From Kocuria subflava (GTDB lineage Bacteria; Actinomycetota; Actinomycetes; Actinomycetales; Micrococcaceae), in NCBI RefSeq assembly GCF_012163155.1, contig NZ_JAAVUN010000016.1:1-64000 (forward strand): 64,000 bases of DNA, in the 5' to 3' direction. This document shows, one piece after another, positions 7,252-14,468 of this stretch; positions within the stretch are counted from its first letter, which is position 1, and the number at the start of each line of letters is the position of its first letter. The notes under the pieces are model-generated. The model did not search any database and was not told the origin of the DNA. It saw nothing but the letters and a program-made list of their open reading frames with translations. The translations under genes and the position numbers were made by a program.

Positions 7252-8766
7252 GAACAACCGCAGGCCCACCAACGCTCACGCCCGTCCGGACGGTTTGCCG
7301 GAGCGTATCCAGCACTACATCAACGGCCAATTCGTGGATTCCGCCGGTGGCGCCACCTTTGACGTGATCGACCCCGTGACCAATGAGCCCTACATCAAGG
7401 CTGCGGCCGGCCAGAAGGAAGACATCGACGACGCGGTGGCCACGGCCCAACTGGCATTCCAGGAAGGGCCCTGGCCCAAATGCTGCCGCGGGAGCGCTCC
7501 CGTGTGCTGAACAAGATCGCGGACATCGTGGAGTCCAGGGAGCAGCGCTTGGCGGAGATGGAGTCCTACGACTCCGGGCTGCCCATCAAGCAGGCCCTGG
7601 GCCAGGCTCGCCGTGCTGCGGAGAACTTCCGGTTCTTTGCAGATTTGATCGTGGCTCAGATCGACGAGGCTTACAAGGTGCCCGGCCGTCAGGCCAACTA
7701 CGTCAACCGCAAGCCGATCGGTGTGGCCGGGCTGATCACGCCTTGGAACACCCCGTTCATGCTGGAGTCCTGGAAGTTGGCACCGGCCATTGCCACGGGC
7801 AACACCGTGGTACTCAAACCGGCCGAGTTCACACCGCTCTCCGCCTCCCTGTGGGCCGGGATCTTTGAGGAGGCCGGGCTGCCCCAAGGTGTGTTCAACC
7901 TGGTCAACGGCTTTGGCGAGGAGGCAGGGGATGCCTTGGTCAAGCACCCGGACGTCCCCCTGATCTCCTTCACAGGAGAGTCCGGGACCAGGCAGCTCAT
8001 TTTCGGCAATGCAGCACCCTTCCTCAAGGGGCTGTCCATGGAGTTGGGTGGCAAGTCGCCCGCCGTCGTTTTTGCCGATGCCGATCTGGAAGCAGCCATT
8101 GATGCCACCATCTTTGGTGTGTTCTCCCTCAACGGCGAACGCTTCACGGCCGGGTCCCGCATCCTGGTCCAGCGAGAGATCCATGACGAGTTCGTGCAGC
8201 GTTATGCGGCCCAGGCCCAGCGGGTCAAGGTTGGTCTGCCCTCGGATCCCACCACGGAGGTCGGTGCGCTGGTGCACCCGGAGCACTTCCAGAAGGTGAT
8301 GTCTTACGTGGAACTCGGCAAGTCGGAGGGACGCCTGGTGGCTGGTGGCGGACGTCCTGAAGGGTTCCCTGAAGGCAATTTTGTCCAGCCCACGGTGTTC
8401 GTGGACGTGGCAGCCGATGCCCGGATCTTCCAGGAGGAGACCTTTGGTCCGGTGGTGGCCATCACCCCGTTCGACACGGAGGACGAGGCCCTGGAGCTGG
8501 CCAACAACACCAAGTACGGTCTGGCCGACTACATCTGGACCAATGACCTGAAGCGAGCCCACAACTTTGCCCAGAACGTGGAGGCCGGCATGGTCTGGCT
8601 GAACTCCAACAACGTTCGTGACCTCCGCACCCCCTTCGGCGGCGTGAAGGCCTCCGGTCTGGGCCATGAAGGCGGTTACCGGTCCATCGACTTCTACACG
8701 GACCAACAAGCCGTGCACATCAATCTGGGTGAGGGCCACAACCCCGTGTTCGGGCGCCAGGCCTGA
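7244..8766 (+). pseudogene. hpaE: hpaE, 5-carboxymethyl-2-hydroxymuconate semialdehyde dehydrogenase, frameshifted and lacking the catalytic Cys
   Basis: NAD-dependent aldehyde dehydrogenase of the homoprotocatechuate pathway. Translation starts after AGGAGG with MTENNRRPTNAHARP. It stays in frame to GPWPK, then shifts at an A run (7478-7480): one missing A would restore PKMLPRERSRVLNKI in the downstream frame, which runs to 8766. Family motifs are present downstream (SPW/TPWNTPFM, MELGGKSPAVVF, FGPVVAITPF, TPFGGVKASGLG). The active-site motif reads FSLNGERFTAGSR, where the family has Cys (GERCTAGSR). The Phe codon is TTC at 8143-8145. The order of residues in SFTGESGTRQ also differs from the usual NAD-site wording. 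The frameshift alone could be a sequencing error, but with loss of the nucleophile a dead gene is more likely. Confidence 0.85.
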
Positions 8767-8813
8767 ACAGCACCAGCACCCACCCCACCGTCAACACAGC
8801 AAGGACGCTTGAG

Positions 8814-9938
8814 ATGACTGGGAACACCGCACCCCATCAGAGCCACAACACCATTCCCACGCCCACAGTGGCCCCGCCGGACATTCTGCGCTGTGCCTAC
8901 ATGGAGCTGGTGGTCACGGATCTGGCGCGCTCGCGTGACTTCTACGTGAATGTTCTGGACCTGGTGGTCACGGAGGAGGACGACCATGCCGTCTACCTGC
9001 GTTCCATGGAGGAGTTCATCCACCACAACTTGGTGCTGCGCCAGGGGGAGCAGGCCGCGGTGGCCGCGTTCTCTTACCGGGTCCGCAGCCCAGAGGAACT
9101 GGACCGCGCCGTGGAGTTCTACCAAGAGCTCGGGTGCCGCGTGGAACGCCGAACCGAAGGCTTCACCAAAGGCATCGGGTATTCGGTGCGGGTCCAGGAT
9201 CCGTTAGGATTCCCGTACGAATTCTTCTACGACGTCCAACACGTTGACCGCCTGGCCTGGCGTTATGACCTATACACCCCGGGTTCCCTGGTGCGCCTGG
9301 ATCACTTCAATCAGGTCACCCCGGACGTGCCCAAGGCCGTGAAGTACATGGAGGATTTAGGCTTCCGGGTCACGGAGGACATCCAGGATGAGGCCGGTAC
9401 CACCTACGCCGCGTGGATGCGTCGCAAGCCCACCGTTCACGACACCGCAATGACCGGCGGCGATGGTCCCCGGATGCATCACGTGGCTTTTGCCACGCAC
9501 GAAAAGCACAAGATCTTGGCCATCTGCGACAAACTCGGTGCCCTGCGGATGTCAGACAGGATCGAGCGCGGGCCGGGCCGCCACGGTGTCTCCAACGCTT
9601 TTTATCTCGACCTGCGTGATCCTGACGGACACCGTGTGGAGATCTACACTCAGGACTACTACACCTGGGATCCGGACAACCCCGTGGTGACCTGGGACGT
9701 TCGTGACAACCAGCGCCGGGACTGGTGGGGCAACCCCGTGGTTCCGTCCTGGTACACGGAGGCCTCCACCGTCCTTAACCTGGACGGCAATCCGTTTCCG
9801 TTGGTCTCCCGCACCGATGACTCGGAGATGGAGGTGACCATCGGCGCCGATGGTTCCTCCTACACCCGCCCCGAGGAGGGGCAGGACTCCATGCCCGAGT
9901 GGAAACAGGGGGAGTACAAGCTGGGTCACCAGCTCTGA
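8814..9938 (+). CDS. hpaD: 3,4-Dihydroxyphenylacetate 2,3-dioxygenase
   Basis: Extradiol ring-cleavage dioxygenase that opens homoprotocatechuate. It consists of two glyoxalase-like repeats (about residues 25-150 and 160-300). The three metal ligands expected from the Brevibacterium/Arthrobacter HPCD/MndD enzymes are all visible: His in VRLDHFNQVTPDV, His in RMHHVAFAT, and Glu in HRVEIYTQDY. The C-terminal WWGNPVVPSWYTEAS segment is also typical. At 374 residues it is full length with a slightly longer N-terminus. AAGGACGC precedes the ATG. Whether it uses Mn or Fe cannot be told. It appears intact although the flanking hpaE and hpaH are broken. Confidence 0.95.
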   Translation: MTGNTAPHQSHNTIPTPTVAPPDILRCAYMELVVTDLARSRDFYVNVLDLVVTEEDDHAVYLRSMEEFIHHNLVLRQGEQAAVAAFSYRVRSPEELDRAVEFYQELGCRVERRTEGFTKGIGYSVRVQDPLGFPYEFFYDVQHVDRLAWRYDLYTPGSLVRLDHFNQVTPDVPKAVKYMEDLGFRVTEDIQDEAGTTYAAWMRRKPTVHDTAMTGGDGPRMHHVAFATHEKHKILAICDKLGALRMSDRIERGPGRHGVSNAFYLDLRDPDGHRVEIYTQDYYTWDPDNPVVTWDVRDNQRRDWWGNPVVPSWYTEASTVLNLDGNPFPLVSRTDDSEMEVTIGADGSSYTRPEEGQDSMPEWKQGEYKLGHQL

Positions 9939-9966
9939 GACTCACCGGTCACCGTCCGGATCTTTC

Positions 9967-10000
9967 ACGACGACGGCGCCGCGGCCACCGGCGTCGTCGT
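9967..10000. other. Hairpin before hpaH
   Basis: ACGACGACGG pairs with GCGTCGTCGT (9 of 10 bp) around a GC-rich loop, ending 16 bp before the hpaH start. GACGACG/CGTCGTC stems also occur in the terminator after the DUF4190 gene. It may trim or attenuate the transcript between hpaD and hpaH. Confidence 0.4.
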
Positions 10001-10016
10001 CACACCAGGAGCGCAC

Positions 10017-10522
10017 ATGCTTGAGACCAGCACCATCAGAACGTGCGAATCGAGGTGGCGCTGGCCTTTGTGCTGAGTCAGGACCTCAAAGGCCCAGACG
10101 TGCCGGTCTTTGACGTCCTCAAGGCCACTGAGCACGTGGTGCCGGCGCTGGAGGTGGTCTCCTCCCGGATTGAGATGAAGGGGCGGACCATCGTGAACAC
10201 CATCGCTGACAATGCGGCTCTGGGTGCCATGGTGCTGGGTGGCCGGCCGGTGGCTGTTGATGCCCTTGATCTGCGGTGGGTCTCGGCCTTGTTGTACCGC
10301 AACCAGACCATCGAGGAATCCGGGGTGGCTGCCGCAGTGCTGAACCACCCGGCCGCCGGTGTGGTGTGGTTGGCCAACAAGCTGGCTGCCCACGGGGATC
10401 ACCTCAAGGCGGGGGAGATCATCCTGGCCGGCTTCTTCACCCGACCCATGTGGGTTGACCCCGGGGACACCGTGCACGCCGATTACAGAGAGCTGGGGTC
10501 CATCACATGCCGGTTCGTTTAG
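10017..10522 (+). pseudogene. hpaH: hpaH, 2-oxo-hept-3-ene-1,7-dioate hydratase, internal deletion
   Basis: The start region survives: CCAGGAGCGCAC then ATG, encoding MLETSTI, a typical HpaH N-terminus. After about 7 codons the sequence jumps, out of frame, to RIEVALAFVLSQDLKGPD, which corresponds to about residue 104 of the 267-residue E. coli HpaH. About 280 bp are therefore missing, and translation from the ATG would stop after 19 codons. The remaining C-terminal part (open from a GTG at 10043) is well conserved to the CRFV end. The family RIEVEL metal-ligand pair reads RIEVAL, so the second Glu (Glu108 in E. coli numbering) is Ala. The stop overlaps the hpaI start by 16 nt. This break cannot be explained by a single base error. 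Confidence 0.88.
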
Positions 10523-11301
10523 AACTCCCTCCCACGTTCGCCGATCGCCTGGCACGTGCTCAGCGCCCCTTGGTGGGTTCCTGGGTGTGCTCCGGCTCGC
10601 CCGTGGCTGCGGAGATCGCGGCTGGTTCCGGGATGGACTGGCTGCTGATCGATGGCGAACACTCACCGATCGGACTGGAAACCACGGCCTCGTTGTTGCG
10701 AGCGGCAGCGGCCTATCCTGCCACGGCCGTGGTGCGGGTACCGTCCGTGGACACCGTGCTGATTAAACAGGTCTTGGATGCGGGTGCCCAGAACATCATG
10801 GTTTCCATGGTGGACACCCCCGAACTGGCGGAGCAGGCGGCGGCAGCCATGTTCTGTCCCCCGCGTGGAGGGCGCGGGATCGGTAGTGCCCTGGCACGCT
10901 CGGCCCGGTGGAACGGGGTTCCCGACTACCTACACCGTGCCCACGAGCTGGTCCGCTTGACCGTACAGATTGAGTCCGCCACCGCCGTCGAACATGCTGC
11001 TGACATCGCAGCCGTGGAGGGTGTGGACGCAGTGTTCGTGGGGCCCTCTGACCGTGCCGCGTCCATGGGGTTGATCGGGCAGCAAACTCACCCGGATCTT
11101 CTGGAGGCCGTGGCCCACGTGTACCGGGAGGTGCATCCCACCGGCACCAAGATATGCGTCAATGCATTCGACTCCACCCAAGCCCAGCAGTACGTGGACG
11201 ACGGATTCGACTACCTTGCTGTGACCTCCGACGTCACGCTCATGGCCCAGGGCACCCGCGCGCTCGCGGACCAGTGGTCAACCCAGCTCCGGGAGGGCTG
11301 A
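10507..11301 (+). CDS. hpaI: 4-Hydroxy-2-oxoheptanedioate aldolase
   Basis: Class II pyruvate aldolase (HpcH/HpaI family) that splits 4-hydroxy-2-oxoheptanedioate into pyruvate and succinate semialdehyde. Visible sites: catalytic His in LLIDGEHSP, Arg in VVRVP, metal Glu in VQIESATA, metal Asp in VGPSD, and PPRGGRGIGSALARSARWN. Full length at 264 residues, starting inside the 3' end of hpaH. Three positions depart from the usual family wording: NIMVSMVDT (usually LVPMV), VGPSDRAASMG (usually an L after the Asp), and VTSDVTLMA (usually VG-x-D). This fits relaxed selection, but all catalytic residues remain, so it may still work. Confidence 0.88.
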   Translation: MPVRLELPPTFADRLARAQRPLVGSWVCSGSPVAAEIAAGSGMDWLLIDGEHSPIGLETTASLLRAAAAYPATAVVRVPSVDTVLIKQVLDAGAQNIMVSMVDTPELAEQAAAAMFCPPRGGRGIGSALARSARWNGVPDYLHRAHELVRLTVQIESATAVEHAADIAAVEGVDAVFVGPSDRAASMGLIGQQTHPDLLEAVAHVYREVHPTGTKICVNAFDSTQAQQYVDDGFDYLAVTSDVTLMAQGTRALADQWSTQLREG

Positions 11302-11308
11302 CGCCGCG

Positions 11309-11365
11309 CGAACCCTCAGGCCACTCGCCCATCAGGGCCTGATACCCGAGTGGCGTGAGGGTTCG
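11309..11365. repeat. Palindromic repeat, copy 2
   Basis: AACCCTCAGGCCACTCG with its near-complement CGAGTGGCGTGAGGGTT encloses an inner hairpin ATCAGG-G-CCTGAT. It sits between the convergent hpaI and acetyltransferase genes, where it could serve both as a terminator. From CCACTCG to GGCGTGA it is identical to copy 3. Confidence 0.8.
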
Positions 11366-11376
11366 GCGCTGGTGGG

Positions 11377-11805
11377 TCACCGGTCTGTGCGGTGACCCAC
11401 CAGGCGGGCGGGGTTGCCGGCCCAGATCTCGTTCTCACCGGTCGAGTTCAACAGCACGGCATTGGCGCCAACAATGGTGCCGCTTCCGACCCGGGTGACT
11501 CCTGCGCCACCCAGGACTTTGCAGCCGGGGAACAGCACGACGTCGTCGCCGATTTTCACGTGCTCGAAAGGTGACTGGTCGCGGGGAACATGAGCGTCTT
11601 TCCGGCCAATGGTGACCTGGTGGTAAATCCGCACGCGGTCCCCAATGGTCACCTCCGGATAGATCACCGTGCCGAAGCCGTAGTGCACCAGTGTCAGGTC
11701 CGATCCCACCTGCACACCGGCGGGGACGGAGAGGTTCAGAGGCATCGCGGCCAGGCGGGCAAGTTTGAACCTGCGCAGGGCAACGAGTCGTTCGGGTAGT
11801 CCCAC
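11377..11805 (-). CDS. Hexapeptide-repeat acetyltransferase, serine O-acetyltransferase-like
   Basis: 142 residues forming a left-handed beta-helix: GVQVGSDLTLVH, TVIYPEVTIGDRVRIYHQVTIG, FEHVKIGDDVVLFPGCKVLGG, VGSGTIVGANAVLLNS, with the closing AGNPARLVG typical of CysE/capsule O-acetyltransferases. It is much shorter than CysE (about 270 residues) and lacks its N-terminal helical domain, so the acceptor may be a sugar or small metabolite. The start is a GTG preceded by AGGACC. It stands alone, flanked on both sides by copies of the palindromic repeat with an identical 38-nt core, like a cassette. Confidence 0.75.
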   Translation of the reverse strand: MGLPERLVALRRFKLARLAAMPLNLSVPAGVQVGSDLTLVHYGFGTVIYPEVTIGDRVRIYHQVTIGRKDAHVPRDQSPFEHVKIGDDVVLFPGCKVLGGAGVTRVGSGTIVGANAVLLNSTGENEIWAGNPARLVGHRTDR

Positions 11806-11920
11806 AATACGGTCCTGTTCATCCGGTGAGAGGTGGGCAGAGCAGTGCGTTCAGCCCATCACGTCGCACGCCGGGGGCGCATCCCCTAAACGGCGGGTCT
11901 GATGAACCTCAGCCGCACCG

Positions 11921-11973
11921 AACCTTCACGCCACTCGCCCATCAGGGCCTGATACCCGAGTGGCGTGAAGGTT
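11921..11973. repeat. Palindromic repeat, copy 3
   Basis: AACCTTCACGCCACTCG and CGAGTGGCGTGAAGGTT form a perfect 17-bp outer stem around the inner hairpin ATCAGG-G-CCTGAT. Relative to copy 2, the C-to-T change in the left arm is matched by G-to-A in the right. It lies between the divergent acetyltransferase and prfB genes, which is not a terminator position. Confidence 0.82.
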
Positions 11974-12022
11974 GGGGCCTGCTCAGGGTGGGCGTCGTCG
12001 TCGTCAGTTTGCGGTCATGAAC

Positions 12023-12028
12023 TAAGCT
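12023..12028 (+). promoter_or_regulatory. Possible -10 box for prfB
   Basis: TAAGCT lies 8 nt before the prfB ATG and no Shine-Dalgarno sequence is visible between them, which fits a leaderless or nearly leaderless transcript. Confidence 0.4.
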
Positions 12029-12036
12029 GTACAGCT

Positions 12037-13158
12037 ATGGCCTCCATCGACTTTCCCGCGGAAATCCGTGACCTGCGCGCGACCTACGATTCGATCGCGG
12101 AGGTCTCCGACATCGATCAGCTGCGCACGGACGTCGCTGAACTCAACGAGCAAGCCGCCGCCCCGGACCTCTGGGACGATCCCGAAGCTGCCCAGAAGGT
12201 GACTTCCAAGCTCTCCCACAAGCAGGCTGAGCTCAAGCGCCTCAATGAACTGTCCACGCGGATCGAGGACATTGAGGTCATGGTCCAACTGGCCGAGGAA
12301 GAGGACGACGCCGACACCCTGGAGATGGCAGGGGAGGAGTTGGAGTCCGTCAAGGAAGCCCTGGCCGAGCTGGAAATCACCACGCTGCTCTCCGGTGAGT
12401 ACGACGAACGCGACGCCGTGGTCACCATCCGCTCCGGGGCCGGTGGCGTGGATGCCGCAGATTTCGCGGAGATCCTGATGCGCATGTACCTGCGCTGGGC
12501 TGAGCGCCACGGCTACAACACCAAGGTACTGGACACGTCCTACGCGGAAGAAGCCGGGCTGAAGTCCGCGACCTTTGAGGTCAAGGCCCCCTATGCTTTC
12601 GGCACCCTGTCCGTGGAGGCCGGGACACACCGTTTGGTGCGCATTTCCCCGTTCGACAACCAGGGCCGGCGGCAGACCTCCTTTGCAGCCGTGGAAGTCA
12701 TCCCGTTGATCGAGTCCGACGACACCGTGGACATCCCCGAATCAGAGTTGAAGATTGACGTCTTCCGCTCCTCCGGGCCCGGTGGCCAGTCCGTGAACAC
12801 CACCGACTCCGCAGTGCGCATGACCCACATCCCCTCCGGAATTGTGGTCTCCATGCAGAACGAGAAGTCCCAGATCCAGAACCGTGCTGCTGCCCTGCGT
12901 GTGCTGCAGTCCCGTCTGTTGCTGCTGCGCAAGCAGGAGGAAGAGGCCAAGAAGAAGGAACTTGCCGGGGACGTCAAGGCCTCCTGGGGTGACCAGATGC
13001 GCTCCTACGTGCTGAACCCCTACCAGATGGTCAAGGACCTGCGCACCAATCACGAAGAAGGCAACCCCCAGTCCGTGTTCGACGGCGCCATCGACGCCTT
13101 TGTGGACGCCGGCATCCGGTGGCGTGCGGGAGCCTTGAACAACAGCTCAAACGACTGA
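12037..13158 (+). CDS. prfB: Peptide chain release factor 2
   Basis: 373-residue class I release factor reading UGA/UAA. It has an N-terminal coiled coil (about 1-100), the RF2 codon-recognition tripeptide SPF in [15 protein letters not shown], and the peptidyl-hydrolysis GGQ loop [16 protein letters not shown]. The frame is continuous, so there is no RF2-type programmed frameshift, as usual in Actinobacteria. The frame is open upstream to 11965 but that part runs into the palindromic repeat; [14 protein letters not shown] is the conserved start. smpB follows after only 37 nt, where many relatives carry ftsE and ftsX. Confidence 0.96.
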   Translation: MASIDFPAEIRDLRATYDSIAEVSDIDQLRTDVAELNEQAAAPDLWDDPEAAQKVTSKLSHKQAELKRLNELSTRIEDIEVMVQLAEEEDDADTLEMAGEELESVKEALAELEITTLLSGEYDERDAVVTIRSGAGGVDAADFAEILMRMYLRWAERHGYNTKVLDTSYAEEAGLKSATFEVKAPYAFGTLSVEAGTHRLVRISPFDNQGRRQTSFAAVEVIPLIESDDTVDIPESELKIDVFRSSGPGGQSVNTTDSAVRMTHIPSGIVVSMQNEKSQIQNRAAALRVLQSRLLLLRKQEEEAKKKELAGDVKASWGDQMRSYVLNPYQMVKDLRTNHEEGNPQSVFDGAIDAFVDAGIRWRAGALNNSSND

Positions 13159-13159
13159 G

Positions 13160-13178
13160 CCCGCGCTGCCGGCGCGGG
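13160..13178. other. Hairpin between prfB and smpB
   Basis: CCCGCGC-TGCCG-GCGCGGG, a perfect 7-bp GC stem 1 nt after the prfB stop, followed by AGAAGG and the smpB start. It may be a weak terminator or processing site. Confidence 0.4.
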
Positions 13179-13195
13179 TCGAGAAGGCCTGGAGA

Positions 13196-13681
13196 ATGGC
13201 AAAGAAGCAGAACGACGACGGTCGCAAGATCGTGGCCAACAACAAAAAAGCGCGGCACGACTACGAGGTCCTGGACACGTTCGAAGCCGGTCTTGCCCTG
13301 ATGGGCACTGAGGTCAAGTCCCTGCGCATGGGGCGGGCTTCCCTGGTGGATGGATACTGCGGTTTTGACCGCCGGGGGGAACTGTGGTTGGAGAACGTCC
13401 ACATTCCCGAGTACCTCCAGGGCTCCTGGACCAACCACTCGGCCAAACGACGTCGTAAACTGCTGCTGCACCGCACGGAACTGGACCGGATCGAGCAGAA
13501 GACCCGGGAAGCGGGCTTCACCATCGTGCCGCTGAGCCTCTACTTTGTGGACGGCAAGCGCGTGAAGTGCGAGATCGCCATTGCCCGCGGCAAGCGCGAG
13601 TACGACAAACGTCAGGCCCTACGCGAAGCTCAGGACAACCGTGAGGCCCAGCGGGCCATGCGCTACCGGAACATGCGCTGA
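13196..13681 (+). CDS. smpB: SsrA-binding protein SmpB
   Basis: 161-residue partner of tmRNA in ribosome rescue. OB-fold motifs include KIVANNKKARHDYEVLDTFE, GTEVKSLRMGRASL and the C-terminal tail YDKRQALREAQDNREAQRAM, which occupies the empty mRNA channel. The ATG follows GAGAAGGCCTGGAGA. It is directly upstream of the tmRNA gene, so both parts of the rescue system are together. Confidence 0.97.
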   Translation: MAKKQNDDGRKIVANNKKARHDYEVLDTFEAGLALMGTEVKSLRMGRASLVDGYCGFDRRGELWLENVHIPEYLQGSWTNHSAKRRRKLLLHRTELDRIEQKTREAGFTIVPLSLYFVDGKRVKCEIAIARGKREYDKRQALREAQDNREAQRAMRYRNMR

Positions 13682-13697
13682 GGTGAGGACCTGGCCC

Positions 13698-13727
13698 TTG
13701 TACCCGACGTGGGTGCGGGGCTAGACT
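13698..13727 (+). promoter_or_regulatory. ssrA promoter
   Basis: TTGTAC (13698-13703) and TAGACT (13722-13727) with an 18-nt spacer, about 60 nt before the mature tmRNA 5' end. A short precursor leader would then be removed, presumably by RNase P. Confidence 0.6.
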
Positions 13728-13785
13728 GTGATGTCCGGTTCGCCGCAGTTTGCGGTGCAGCCGGTGTTGGTTGACAACCACATAT

Positions 13786-14151
13786 GGGGATGATCGGTTT
13801 CGACGGTGTGAGTTGAATCGAGAGAAGCGGGTCGAGAATGCGCAGTCATCTCGTAAACGTTCTGTGCAAACCAATAAGTGCCAATTCCAAGCGCACTGAC
13901 TTCGCTCTCGCTGCCTGATACAGCGACAGCAGTCTGTCAGCCCGGGTTCGCCTTCGCCCCGGTGTCTGGCATCAGCTAGAGGGCCACTGCTTCAGCAGCA
14001 CGTCGCGGGCTGCTGAGGGACTCTTACGTGACTGAGCCCGTTGGCCACTTGTGTGCATGATGGCCAGGGCTGAGAAAATCACACGCACACTGCACCCGGA
14101 GAAGTCTTGATGACACTGCACCGGACGGGGGTTCAATTCCCCCCATCTCCA
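13786..14151 (+). ncRNA. ssrA: tmRNA
   Basis: Transfer-messenger RNA of about 366 nt. The 5' GGGGATG pairs with CATCTCC near the 3' end; 3' CCA is not encoded. The T arm GGGGGTTCAATTCCCCCC is clear. The resume codon GCC at 13880 starts the tag ANSKRTDFALAA, ended by TGA at 13916-13918, a typical actinobacterial tag ending in ALAA. A strong terminator follows. Its 3' end is a known type of integration site for mobile DNA, and accessory genes begin right after it here. Confidence 0.96.
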
Positions 14152-14160
14152 CTCCTGTGG

Positions 14161-14189
14161 CCCCTGTCAGCTCGCTGACAGGGGCTTTT
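14161..14189 (+). terminator. ssrA terminator
   Basis: Perfect 10-bp stem CCCCTGTCAG-CTCG-CTGACAGGGG followed by CTTTTCT, a classical intrinsic terminator. Confidence 0.9.
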
Positions 14190-14426
14190 CTCTTGCCGCC
14201 TCAATAACCCTGGGGAAGGGACCTGATGGCTTCGCCGGCCACCTGCCTGTCGTGCTCGCATCTGCCGATGGGTGGGCCTTCCGACTGAAGGATCCTCTGG
14301 CGTCATGCCGCCCACTATGATCCGACGGCCCCCCCACCGGGCTCCGGGGCCGGGGCCGTTCCTTGGCTCCCGAGGCTTGAATGTTCCTTTGTGGGCCGTC
14401 GTCGGGACCATACCCGTGCCTGTGAC
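14190..14426. other. Gene-free stretch between ssrA and the AIPR gene
   Basis: No gene, tRNA-like repeat or copy of the ssrA 3' end is seen here. It is probably the junction of the accessory island. Confidence 0.5.
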
Positions 14427-14432
14427 TAGAAT
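14427..14432 (+). promoter_or_regulatory. -10 box of the AIPR gene
   Basis: TAGAAT, giving a leader of about 30 nt that carries GAGAGGAC before the GTG start. No convincing -35 is visible. Confidence 0.45.
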
Positions 14433-14468
14433 GGGTCGGTCCGTACCCGACCTTCGAGAGGACTTCAA

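Noticed and set aside
7470-7490. Programmed -1 frameshift in hpaE
   Set aside because: No classical X-XXY-YYZ heptamer or strong downstream structure, and the catalytic Cys is missing as well, so mutation or error is more likely.
12037-13158. Programmed frameshift in prfB
   Set aside because: The reading frame is continuous; no internal UGA or slippery site is present.
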